A DNA stretch of 64,000 nt, taken from assembly GCA_964023205.1 (NCBI GenBank), contig OZ026833.1, positions 8,334,138-8,398,137 of the forward strand. The letters are read 5' to 3'. This DNA comes from Lutraria lutraria. Taxonomy: Eukaryota > Mollusca > Bivalvia > Venerida > Mactridae. The notes under the pieces are model-generated. The model had not been told where the DNA came from. It did no database searches and saw only the letters and a program-made list of their open reading frames with translations. This document shows positions 42,801 through 46,255 of this stretch, in pieces; the first letter of the stretch is position 1, and each line of letters starts with the position of its first letter. The translations under genes were made by a program, and so were the position numbers.

Positions 42801-44688
42801 TACTATATATGTTAAATGTTTGTCTGTCTGTATGAAAGCTGAAATATAAAAGGATTGAGCATTAATACCACAGCAACATAGATATATACAATTAGAAATA
42901 ATCATAATGGTATTATACTAATATATATCATACAATATTTAATCCATAAATTATGAAAATAAGACATCTATAGGCAAGGAATTCTAAAAGACCACCAGTT
43001 GTTTTCCTCTTAGTTCATGCAAACTCAAATATTCTGCATCCATCATGATCTTAACCTGTTAGTGTGGACGAACAAGTGTCTGAATAAAACTCAGAACCTC
43101 CAAGATTACATTGATGCATAAATTACCAAACCACTAATGATTCAGTTCGTAAACCCCTGTCATTCACTTCTGCGACACTATACACATGATTGTGTACATT
43201 GTACGTCCAGATCTTTGTATAAATTTGTTACTGAACAGGGAACACAGACCTTTGGAACCTTGTAACTAGGGATTAAAAAACTGTTTGTCTTCTGGGTACA
43301 AAAAAAAGTAACATGCTGATTACAAGGGTAGGTAGTTTTTTTTTTAAATTATTTTAAAACATGATGCTGAAAGGTAAAAAAAGTGAGATCATGATGTACA
43401 TGTACAATGTACAGTGCCTAGGGCCTCATAAAAAAGTCAATGGTCTCAGGAAATTTAGAGTAGGTCGGGTAACCAGAATAAACAATTCTTTTTTAAGCTC
43501 ACATCAACTATACCATATTCACATTTCAAGTGAATTGATCTTGGGAGCTCAAATAGTTTAATTTAATAATTAGGACCATATATTAAAATGAACAAGTAAA
43601 AAATAAATACAAAAACTTATACAACAACAAATAAATTAATTGATTTATAATTTAATTATGATCTGTCGAAGATTAATCATTTTAACAAATTAATTGTATC
43701 AAATTTATTTATTTTATGCCCTTTTAAGTTTTTTTGAAATTATTCCCATTTTATAATGCCCTTGACAGATAAAAGTTGTTTACTTCTGACACTAGAGGGG
43801 CAGAAATGATGGCAGATGTACAGCATATATGATTCTGAATAGATCCATTCTACGTTGAAATTCTACAGAGAAATCTAAACAACAAGGCGTAAAGAAAACG
43901 GCCCAAGCAAATTACTGGTAAAAGCTGATTGGGGGTGGCCATCAGGACCAAGATAATTGGGAATTGGAGTCAACAGGTACAGCTCAAGTACTGTATCTTC
44001 AACTGTTTTTTTTCACAAGTCAAATCTAGTATTATTAAAATGTAAACATTGTTTACAATGACTGAGCTGTTCATTCCTGGACAACAGCTGCAAAAAAATC
44101 AATAGAAAAAAGCATCTGAATCCAGATTATGTACTTCATTTATGTAGTCATGGAGTAGCAAATCTGATAACAAAATATGGTGACCTAGACCTACTAGTCT
44201 GTAATACATCTCACAAAAATAGAATATCTACATCTAGTATGTGACTACTGACATTCTTCACCTATGAGTACGACAAACATGTACATAGATTCATAAACAC
44301 AAATATATTGGCCTAACTAAGTGGAAAATAATGGATGTTGGGCTTTGTATATTTGGTTACTGAATACACATTTGTAAATATGTCTACCAGTCAGAAGAAT
44401 CATGTGTCATGGAAAGCAACATTCTAGTAACAAAGTGGTTTCTTGAGAGACACAAAATTATCATTCACCCGATAACCAGCCCAACAACAGTTTTAGGTCA
44501 AAAACAAAACAAAAACTAGACATTGGCTGCAACACTTCCTGGTAAAAATCTGTAAACTAAAATATGCTCTCACCTTGGTTGTGACTCTCTACTGTTTCCA
44601 GGCTGTGGCATATTTTACATAGGGTTTGAAAGAATAGGAATAAAATTGTAAAATGTTTTGACATTTCTTTTTTCTTTATCCGCGCCAT
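1..44688 (-). CDS. TMEM131: TMEM131/TMEM131L-type transmembrane protein, 5' part of gene (15 coding exons)
   Basis: In animals TMEM131 is an ER/Golgi type I membrane protein. Its luminal PapD-like domains bind procollagen and its cytoplasmic tail contacts the TRAPPIII subunit TRAPPC8, supporting collagen export. Fifteen coding exons were joined by hand on the minus strand: 44688-44574, 42838-42771, 32520-32486, 25472-25407, 18505-18382, 16204-16091, 13309-13187, 12288-12208, 10309-10156, 7296-7178, 5739-5631, 4345-4240, 3894-3747, 2655-2485 and 975-865. All have GT donors and AG acceptors, and the phases fit throughout (548 codons). Blocks such as NPYRLRPYLGARVPVNSSFS, EIPPYETK, NHTAFIRI and LPVEVEVTS are close to vertebrate TMEM131/TMEM131L. 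Vertebrate proteins are far longer (human about 1,880 residues), so the transmembrane segment and tail lie off the left edge. Family identity is firm. The choice between TMEM131 and TMEM131L is not meaningful, because a mollusc probably has one co-orthologue. Confidence 0.93.
41..235. mobile_element. CGTGGGGAT-type inverted-repeat element, copy 1 (degenerate)
   Basis: About 195 bases shared with 18084-18294 and 60669-60879. It carries a TTCGTTTGGCTCAATTTTG-like left half and an inverted CCCAAACATAAATTAGTG-like right half. The ends are the most diverged of the three copies. Non-autonomous, no ORF. Confidence 0.7.
865..975 (-). CDS. TMEM131: TMEM131 exon 15 (last exon in window)
   Basis: Residues 512-548, IIPHSPGKLEGQLDFGTMGV then MQFTIYNDNPVE. 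Corresponds to the LPPKIEERFIDFGVLSAT...INSNPIE block. Donor GTAAGTTAAA shows the gene continues. No further exon was recognised in 1-864. Confidence 0.88.
1185..1262. mobile_element. 80-base hairpin (foldback) element, copy 1
   Basis: Starts AAGGGTTCAATGCAAGAGTG and ends TTGCACTGAGCCCTCGA. The two halves are inverted copies around an ATATTGAAATTAGAACAAG loop. Same family as 3325, 20249 and 28133. Confidence 0.7.
1951..2165 (-). mobile_element. SINE-B copy, degenerate
   Basis: Shares TTTTCCTGGACAGTA, CTAACCAGTACTAACT and TCAAATTTTCATGG blocks with seven other places in the window. The tRNA-like head (box B-like part near 2135-2165) is at the high-coordinate end. Confidence 0.6.
2485..2655 (-). 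CDS. TMEM131: TMEM131 exon 14
   Basis: Residues 455-511, opening IINFTKPVILHPQ and including LSLHTNASIFDIEIIAYHNE. Aligns with the HNFSKPVLILPNES...ITNASKFHLPVRVY region. Phase 0 at both ends. The donor GTAAGT was preferred to the open frame continuing past it, because exon 15 then joins in phase. Confidence 0.88.
2862..3104 (-). mobile_element. SINE-A copy 1 (tRNA-derived)
   Basis: On the minus strand it begins with a tRNA-like head (CCTCCGTGGTAGAGTGGTTA; box B GGTTCGAGCCC) and ends with the GGGCGTAAAACA tail region. It is flanked by imperfect duplications (GTCAATTCAAATG at 2849, GTCATTTCAATATG at 3105). Box A and the loop have mutations, so it is not a working tRNA gene. Confidence 0.85.
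3325..3404. mobile_element. 80-base hairpin element, copy 2
   Basis: The left arm CATCGAGGGCTCAGCGCAAC is mirrored by GTTGCGTTGAACCCTTATG. The stem is near perfect apart from the outer right end. Confidence 0.75.
3747..3894 (-). CDS. TMEM131: TMEM131 exon 13
   Basis: Residues 405-454. The C-terminal part MSFTNTFNFSLVLYNVTLPA then DVQDLFS matches the YLTNTFSFAILIHDVLLPEEA block. The N-terminal part is divergent. Donor GTAAGTC, ends in phase 0. Confidence 0.88.
4240..4345 (-). CDS. TMEM131: TMEM131 exon 12
   Basis: Residues 370-405, containing WSGKIIVRTKNNSLKISIPY and EAKVLHG. Aligns with FSGKITVKAKEKSYSKLEIPYQAEVLDG of vertebrates. Donor GTAAGTT, ends in phase 2. Confidence 0.9.
4346..5630 (-). 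other. TMEM131 intron with dispersed repeats
   Basis: Near 4430 is an ACAAGAGGGCCAAGATCGCT-type repeat start, similar in style to 30995-31060. Positions 5345-5612 match the F-family repeat (CCCGGTTCTCCTGTATCTTA) also seen at 31170, 31690, 33225 and 60895. No exon seen. The shorter introns at 3895-4239 and 2656-3746 show no additional coding signal. Confidence 0.5.
5345..5612. repeat. F-family dispersed repeat, copy 1
   Basis: Contains GAAAAAACTATTTGAAAAGA, CCCGGTTCTCCTGTATCTTA and GAATGGGCCGTTAAATAAC, shared with 31200-31400, 31690-31820, 33225-33480 and 60885-60990 in both orientations. Class unknown. Confidence 0.6.
5631..5739 (-). CDS. TMEM131: TMEM131 exon 11
   Basis: Residues 334-370, SVTISPPNEAISVDFRPVKL then PITVAHITFK. 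It matches the conserved DAITVHFKPITLK segment. Preceded by a T-rich acceptor; donor is GTACGAC. Confidence 0.9.
5740..7177 (-). other. TMEM131 intron with SINE-A copy 2
   Basis: Holds a short poly-C run (about 6658-6670) and a SINE-A with perfect target-site duplication (6873-7137). Nothing else recognised. Confidence 0.5.
6885..7125 (-). mobile_element. SINE-A copy 2 with 12-base target-site duplication
   Basis: The element lies between exact copies of GTATAAAGATCA (6873-6884 and 7126-7137). The tRNA-like head is at the high end; the GTTTGTTTATATCGAG tail is at the low end. The head has lost part of the anticodon arm. Confidence 0.92.
7178..7296 (-). CDS. TMEM131: TMEM131 exon 10
   Basis: Residues 294-333, including PGVYVATELIDFGIVRTFDD and LINTGDTPVHVS. 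Corresponds to the APGIYSSTEMLDFGTLRT block that opens the next beta-sandwich repeat. Donor GTAAGTATCC. Confidence 0.92.
7297..10155 (-). other. TMEM131 intron with satellite block
   Basis: Contains the 162-base tandem array (8560-9390), a short CTAA microsatellite (about 9398-9420) followed by a GACTAAGTCGAGCTC motif, a partial TGGCCTTTATT family copy near 7661-7760, and a fragment near 9640-9690 related to the element at 31821-32184. No exon seen. Confidence 0.55.
8560..9390. repeat. 162-base tandem repeat
   Basis: The marker TGTGACCTTGACCTTTGAG recurs at 8778, 8940, 9102 and 9264, exactly 162 bases apart; a diverged unit precedes at 8622. Each unit also carries GCACTGCACACC, TGCCAAGTTATCTTAAAAAG and GGGAGATACAGCCCGGACAAG. 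The opposite strand of the marker contains TCAAGGTCA-like nuclear-receptor half-sites. A diverged single unit sits at 15770-15910. Confidence 0.9.
10156..10309 (-). CDS. TMEM131: TMEM131 exon 9
   Basis: Residues 243-294. It opens EIPPYETKTIMKANFVGR and ends VLPVEVEVTS, with NHTAFIRI between, all conserved in vertebrate TMEM131. Ends in phase 1 at a GTAAGTTTTC donor. Confidence 0.95.
10331..10734. mobile_element. CTCTGTAGAGC inverted-repeat element, copy 1, expanded
   Basis: Ends are inverted copies: TACAGTATAACCTCTGTAGA at the left and TCTACAGAGGTTGTACTATA at the right. The interior is a 74-base tandem array (10356-10670). Two unexpanded copies occur at 20574-20756 and 56141-56322. Confidence 0.85.
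10356..10670. repeat. 74-base tandem array inside the element
   Basis: Units start with CCTCTGTAGAGCAACAACCT at 10356, 10430, 10504 and 10578, then a CCCCTGTAGAG variant at 10652, all 74 bases apart. Units differ by few bases, indicating recent amplification. Confidence 0.9.
10861..11007 (-). mobile_element. SINE-B fragment
   Basis: Contains CTAACCAGTTTTCCTGGACT and TTCTAACCAGCACTAATG, the shared SINE-B core. The head end (near 11000) is degenerate. Confidence 0.6.
11925..12180. repeat. Degenerate ~30-base tandem repeat
   Basis: About eight irregular units of ATACCAGTCTAAAAGCCAGT with TTTTA or TTTTC linkers, ending about 28 bases before TMEM131 exon 8. Confidence 0.7.
12208..12288 (-). CDS. 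TMEM131: TMEM131 exon 8
   Basis: Residues 216-242, VLEMFASDGDLHLELPTGEK followed by EAPRSLW. It matches the VVEMYSSGGDLHLELPTG segment of the vertebrate protein. Phase 0 at both ends, donor GTAAGAA. Confidence 0.93.
13187..13309 (-). CDS. TMEM131: TMEM131 exon 7, most conserved block
   Basis: Residues 175-215, VFGVGTANPYRLRPYLGARV then PVNSSFSPLINMHNPHS. It is nearly identical to vertebrate TMEM131 and is the strongest evidence for the gene assignment. Phase 0 at both ends, donor GTAAGTG. Confidence 0.96.
14658..14862. repeat. Dispersed repeat related to 45853-46020
   Basis: Shares ACGCCCGT, TGGCCATAAACATTCC and GAGCGAACACCATAGTGGAC-like blocks, in inverted order, with the sequence just upstream of the first coding ELMOD exon. 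Confidence 0.55.
16091..16204 (-). CDS. TMEM131: TMEM131 exon 6, first PapD-like domain
   Basis: Residues 137-174, containing IVPPGGNTTFDVVFLARQEG then NVENTLYIHTSQG. This matches the conserved GGNTSFDVVFLAR block. Both ends are in phase 0, with a GTATGT donor. Confidence 0.92.
17196..17372 (-). mobile_element. SINE-B fragment
   Basis: AACAAGTTTTCCTGGACAGT, TTCTAACCAGTACTAACT and GTTGTCAAATTTTCATGG match the SINE-B core. The tRNA-like head is missing. Confidence 0.65.
17710..17948 (-). mobile_element. SINE-B, nearly full length
   Basis: On the minus strand the head reads TGCTGTGGTCCAGTGATTAG with GGTTTAAATCCC as a box B-like motif. The core follows, and a GGTTTAAAGCC-type tail ends in AAATAAA. 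This head layout supports a tRNA origin. Confidence 0.75.
18084..18294. mobile_element. CGTGGGGAT-type inverted-repeat element, copy 2
   Basis: Begins TACTGTAGTTTCATTTATTT and ends ATTTAATGATTCCACAGTA, inverted copies of one another. The interior carries ATTCGTGGGGATTTGATTTC. About 210 bases, no ORF. Confidence 0.85.
18382..18505 (-). CDS. TMEM131: TMEM131 exon 5, first PapD-like domain
   Basis: Residues 95-136. It begins QAVGMPRMEHVTVHNSDS and ends AHFHCSFFQDK, the beta-sandwich segment conserved in TMEM131 (QPVGMPKMEKV in human). Acceptor AG, donor GTAAGTATG, ends in phase 0. Confidence 0.92.
19209..19392. repeat. TGGCCTTTATT-family element
   Basis: Contains CCTCTGAATACAGGTCACCC, GGCCATTCTTTATAAAC and CCAAGGATGGCCTTTGTTCA, shared with about eight other sites (2275, 7661, 13322, 35612, 40450, 56716, 57150, 57341). 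Confidence 0.65.
20249..20334. mobile_element. Hairpin element, copy 3 (best preserved)
   Basis: The left arm CATATCGAGGGCTCAGGGCA and right arm TGCGCTGAACCCTCGATATG are inverted copies. The stem extends about 33 bases per side with few mismatches, around a GTTCTTATTTCAATATG loop. Confidence 0.88.
20574..20756. mobile_element. CTCTGTAGAGC inverted-repeat element, copy 2
   Basis: Starts ATACAGCACAACCTCTGTAG and ends GAGAGTTTGTACTGTATA. It has one internal GTTGCTCTACAGAGGCTAAA block and no tandem expansion. Confidence 0.82.
21553..21740 (+). mobile_element. SINE-B, plus orientation
   Basis: The head GGGCTGGTGGTCCAGGTGCT carries a box A-like motif, and CTGGGTTCGAACCCTGATCC is a good box B. The SINE-B core follows, with AAGTTAGTATTTATAAAATC before degenerating. 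Confidence 0.75.
22364..22525 (+). CDS. Small ORF of unknown origin in TMEM131 intron
   Basis: ATG at 22364 opens a 53-residue frame ending TGA at 22523-22525. The composition looks protein-like: TDIQIKVLKVLMVQNLHRLA then QQHGTGTSFKADVEKGSILV. No family was recognised. It could be the terminal exon of a nested gene, a decayed gene fragment, or chance. It is antisense to TMEM131. Confidence 0.25.
   Translation: MDEVLATDIQIKVLKVLMVQNLHRLAQQHGTGTSFKADVEKGSILVCIKIHAH
24740..25187. repeat. Element with GCCCCCGATCTATCGATACG end
   Basis: Contains CTTGACCTTGACCTACTGAC, GTCCTGTAGAGGTTGTCATG and TATGCCCCCGATCTATCGAT. Related sequence is at 38930-39385 (split by a SINE-A) and, inverted, at 40020-40250. 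Confidence 0.7.
25407..25472 (-). CDS. TMEM131: TMEM131 exon 4
   Basis: Residues 73-95, including PEDILIPAAIQLDPPMLDF. The DPPMLDFQEQ block matches the EPPMLDFHEQ block of vertebrate TMEM131 at the start of the first PapD-like domain. Donor GTAAGT, phase 2 at both ends. Confidence 0.9.
26794..27394. mobile_element. 600-base element with ~28-base terminal inverted repeats
   Basis: The left end TACCGTAAATGCCCTTTATA (then AAGCCCCA) is the inverse of the right end TGGGGCTTTAAATAAGGCAT (then TTACAGTA). No transposase ORF, so non-autonomous. Confidence 0.8.
28133..28206. mobile_element. Hairpin element, copy 4
   Basis: ATATCGAGGGCTCAGCACAA opens and TTGCATTGAGCCCTCGATAT closes it. There are small deletions in the right arm. 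Confidence 0.8.
28605..28890 (-). mobile_element. SINE-B, long variant
   Basis: CATCGGGTTTAACACCATTT and CAACATTATTTCAGTCATAT mark the tail, and CCAGCTTTCCTGGACTTCAT the core. The head (GTCTGGTTAGCTCAGTGGCT on the minus strand, with a box B-like GAGTTTGAACCCC) is tRNA-like. Confidence 0.7.
28978..29160. mobile_element. SINE-C-like repeat, copy 1
   Basis: Opens GGGGTTTAATATCTCAACAA, includes AAACATACCAGACCTGAAAG and GGTGATTTGAGCTCGCAGTG. Similar order of blocks at 51787-51990 and 53262-53500. Confidence 0.5.
31821..32184. mobile_element. Inverted-repeat element TTAAAGCCCCATTAGC
   Basis: The left end TTAAAGCCCCATTAGCATA is mirrored by AAAAAGCTAATGGGACTTTAA at the right. About 360 bases. A fragment of the same element is at 9635-9690. 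Confidence 0.72.
32486..32520 (-). CDS. TMEM131: TMEM131 exon 3 (35-base microexon)
   Basis: Encodes VKANQVYSDYVG, residues 62-73, and ends in phase 2. A GTAAGTT donor and a TTTAG acceptor bound it. It was recognised because it alone restores the phase between exon 2 and exon 4. Its sequence is weakly conserved. Confidence 0.7.
34144..34300 (-). mobile_element. SINE-B fragment
   Basis: AACGCCGTTTTTCAACAATT, TCAGTTATATACAGAGGCCA and CCAGTTTTCCTGGACTGCAT match the SINE-B tail and core. The head is missing. Confidence 0.65.
36384..36636 (-). mobile_element. SINE-A copy 3 with 11-base target-site duplication
   Basis: Flanked by exact GTATATTTTGA at 36373-36383 and 36637-36647. Minus-strand head CCTCCGTGGTCGAGTGGTTA (box A-like) and GGTTCGAGCCC (box B); the tail ends in (AAAC)n. 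Confidence 0.93.
38152..38334 (-). CDS. Candidate alternative first exon of TMEM131
   Basis: An open stretch from ATG at 38334 to a consensus GTAAGTG donor encodes 61 residues. There is a hydrophobic N-terminus (MNLCIFMIILTKCFGYLSFF), then a short segment with a PPPCCKCGCC cysteine cluster. It ends in phase 0, exactly what the next TMEM131 exon (32520-32486) requires, so it could replace exons 1 and 2 with a different signal peptide. Its length (183 bases) equals the sum of exons 1 and 2. No transcript evidence is available. It could instead be the first exon of an unrelated nested gene or a chance ORF. Confidence 0.45.
38930..39385. repeat. Repeat of the 24740 type, interrupted by SINE-A
   Basis: Left part 38930-39039 (CTTTGAATTACTGATCTGAA, AAATGCACAGGTCC) and right part 39296-39385 (GAAGTTTGTAGGTGGAAG, AGTTTGGTACATATAAACAG) match consecutive parts of 24980-25150. 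Confidence 0.8.
39040..39295 (-). mobile_element. SINE-A copy 4 nested in another repeat
   Basis: Exact TGTCATGAGGA at 39029-39039 and 39296-39306 flank the insertion. Removing the SINE and one duplicate restores the order seen at 25035-25050, which proves insertion. Head at the high end; an AAACAAAC-type tail. Confidence 0.95.
40020..40250. repeat. Inverted copy of the 24740-type repeat
   Basis: TATGGCCCCTGTATCGACAG opens it, with CTCATGACAACCTCTACAGG and GGTCAAAGGTCAAGGTCATG inside, all inverted relative to 24980-25187. Confidence 0.75.
40450..40645. repeat. TGGCCTTTATT-family element
   Basis: Ends CAGTCCAGCCTGTGTTTAGC and GTTCAGAGGTTTCACTGTAT are inverted relatives. The interior repeats AATAAAGGCCACTC two to three times. 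Confidence 0.65.
42771..42838 (-). CDS. TMEM131: TMEM131 exon 2
   Basis: Residues 39-61. It starts AFIQTDKHL, which aligns with the segment just after the signal peptide of vertebrate TMEM131. Acceptor AG and donor GTGAG are intact, and the exon ends in phase 0. Confidence 0.85.
42839..44573 (-). other. TMEM131 intron 1
   Basis: No repeat family of this window and no additional exon was recognised here. Confidence 0.45.
44574..44688 (-). CDS. TMEM131: TMEM131 exon 1 (signal peptide)
   Basis: ATG at 44688 begins MARIKKKEMSKHF, followed by a hydrophobic stretch (TILFLFFQTLCKICHS) typical of a signal peptide. The exon ends after codon 38 plus one base at a GTGAG donor. The start was chosen because it is the only ATG giving a basic n-region and hydrophobic core that splices in phase to exon 2. 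Confidence 0.85.
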
Positions 44689-45107
44689 GCTGTATTTTTA
44701 CTATTTACTAACAAACAAAAAATAAAAGTACATAAAATGGACTAATAAATCTAAGCACACGTATGAAAAATATTTAGATTCCAAGAATGTAAGAGGCCAC
44801 TCTAACAAATAATCCAAAACACTGACTATTCATAGAAATTATTAAAAATTTATACGAATCTGCGGGTAGATTAAAAGTCTGACAGTACTAATCGAGTTGT
44901 AACGTAAGTTTTCATTGGATAATTGGTTTCTATGATCCATTTGACCTACTTTCCTTATTTCGTAGTTCAAGCAAAGAAACAAATTGAAACACAATATTCT
45001 TAATGTTTATTAATCATGATCCCGATATTTCTTTTTGCACTGCCCATTCTGTTTCTATAATTGATTTTATTATCGCAAATTCATTCAGTATTGAAGTCTA
45101 AATATTG

Positions 45108-45121
45108 GTTGCTGAGGAAAC
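45108..45121. promoter_or_regulatory. RFX X-box-like motif
   Basis: GTTGCTGAGGAAAC has the 14-base imperfect inverted-repeat layout of RFX sites (GTTNCC, two-base spacer, GGNAAC), with one change in the left half. It lies six bases before a CCAAT box. Confidence 0.55.
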
Positions 45122-45126
45122 AGCGT

Positions 45127-45134
45127 CCAATCAG
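45127..45134 (+). promoter_or_regulatory. CCAAT box
   Basis: CCAATCAG matches the NF-Y core consensus (CCAAT followed by CAG or CGG in the best sites). Confidence 0.55.
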
Positions 45135-45366
45135 AAGGCGCCATGTATGGAGATCGGGTATGTATAAAACTCCGACAACGAACAGTTTTCCCATGGGCAA
45201 CATGATCTGGGAGCTACCAAATGACTTTAAACATATGACTTAACAATAAATACGTTTCAAAAGACATTATCTACGGCTCCCAGACGAATACAACCTGTCA
45301 AAATAAAGATCTCTATAATATTGGTCCCTAGCTCATTTACTTAATTGATACAAAACTATCAACAGT

Positions 45367-45408
45367 ATGCAGGGAACCATCCGGAAGGAAATCAACATCG
45401 TGTTATTA
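45367..45408 (+). other. Candidate 5' exon end of ELMOD gene with upstream ORF
   Basis: An ATG at 45367 is followed by 14 open codons, then a GTAAGT donor at 45409. The next usable acceptor is at 46053-46054. Joined, the upstream frame continues past the main ATG at 46102 in another frame and stops after about 45 codons. The 5' boundary of this exon is unknown. Confidence 0.4.
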
Positions 45409-45852
45409 GTAAGTCGTGAAAAACCAAGTACTTTCATCAGGTAACTTGTCATTATTAATAAATATTTTCTTCATTTGTTGCGTCAGAGTTGCTATTGACC
45501 AAATTTTACGTCCTGGTTTGATTCTACAAATAGTCTTTGTTACCATTTCACTTTAACAGTCCTGATAAACTTGATTATTTCTTAATTAAACTCTCTTGTG
45601 AGAGAAACTTCTTGTCAAATGATTTAAATGCCATGATTTTGTTACAAACCACTATATCAATAGTCATTACTGGGGCTGTCATTGTTTTTGACGATCTCAA
45701 GAAACATGGTACTCAATGACACTATGAGTAATACTGCACTGGGATATGTTCAAGGACCTTAGTTTATCGATTATTTAAGCCCGGCTGAAATAATCTGTAA
45801 AGTTTGGATAAATAACAGCTTAAAGCCTATCTTTCTTCAGGGTCTTTCATTG

Positions 45853-46020
45853 TTATACGCCCGTTTTTCAAAAAACGGGTCATATTATGGGAACACCCAC
45901 GGCGAGTTGGTGGGCAATCAGCGTCCACAATGGTGTCTGCTCTCATTCAAACAGTTTTATTCAGATGGAACTTGATGGAATGTTTATGGCCATGAGACCT
46001 CGTTCAAGTTCTATTAACTT
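45853..46020. repeat. Dispersed repeat in ELMOD 5' intron
   Basis: TTATACGCCCGTTTTTCAAA, GGCAATCAGCGTCCACAATG and ATGTTTATGGCCATGAGACC are shared in inverted order with 14658-14862. It ends about 35 bases before the exon acceptor. Confidence 0.6.
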
Positions 46021-46101
46021 AAAATTATAAATTTCTAGCTAGCTCTTTTTTCAGAATAAAAGACCTTGTTGTAGAATCGAACAGTCTGACTGCTGCTCTC
46101 A

Positions 46102-46255
46102 ATGTTTCCAGCAATATGGGCTAGTCTTGTTGCTACGCTGTATGTCTACCTAAGACCAATGTTTAAGTGGATAATACATAAAGTTACTGGTAAATGTGAA
46201 CTGTTGAGGATTACATACCAATATCCAAATGGAGCAGCTAGGACCAAATACATAG
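46102..46255 (+). CDS. ELMOD2: ELMOD exon 1 (coding)
   Basis: Residues 1-51, from MFPAIWASLVATLYVYLRPM; ends in phase 1 before GTAAGTAA. The start was chosen because length and sequence agree with vertebrate ELMOD2 (MFISLWEFF...). A stop upstream in this frame (TAG at 46075-46077) excludes a longer start in the same exon. Confidence 0.88.

Larger units (their letters stand above)
44689..45366. promoter_or_regulatory. Candidate bidirectional promoter, TMEM131 / ELMOD
   Basis: The interval between the TMEM131 start codon (minus) and the presumed first ELMOD exon (plus) is 678 bases. It contains an X-box-like motif (45108-45121) and a CCAAT box (45127-45134), with locally higher GC. Transcription start sites are not visible from sequence. 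Confidence 0.55.
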
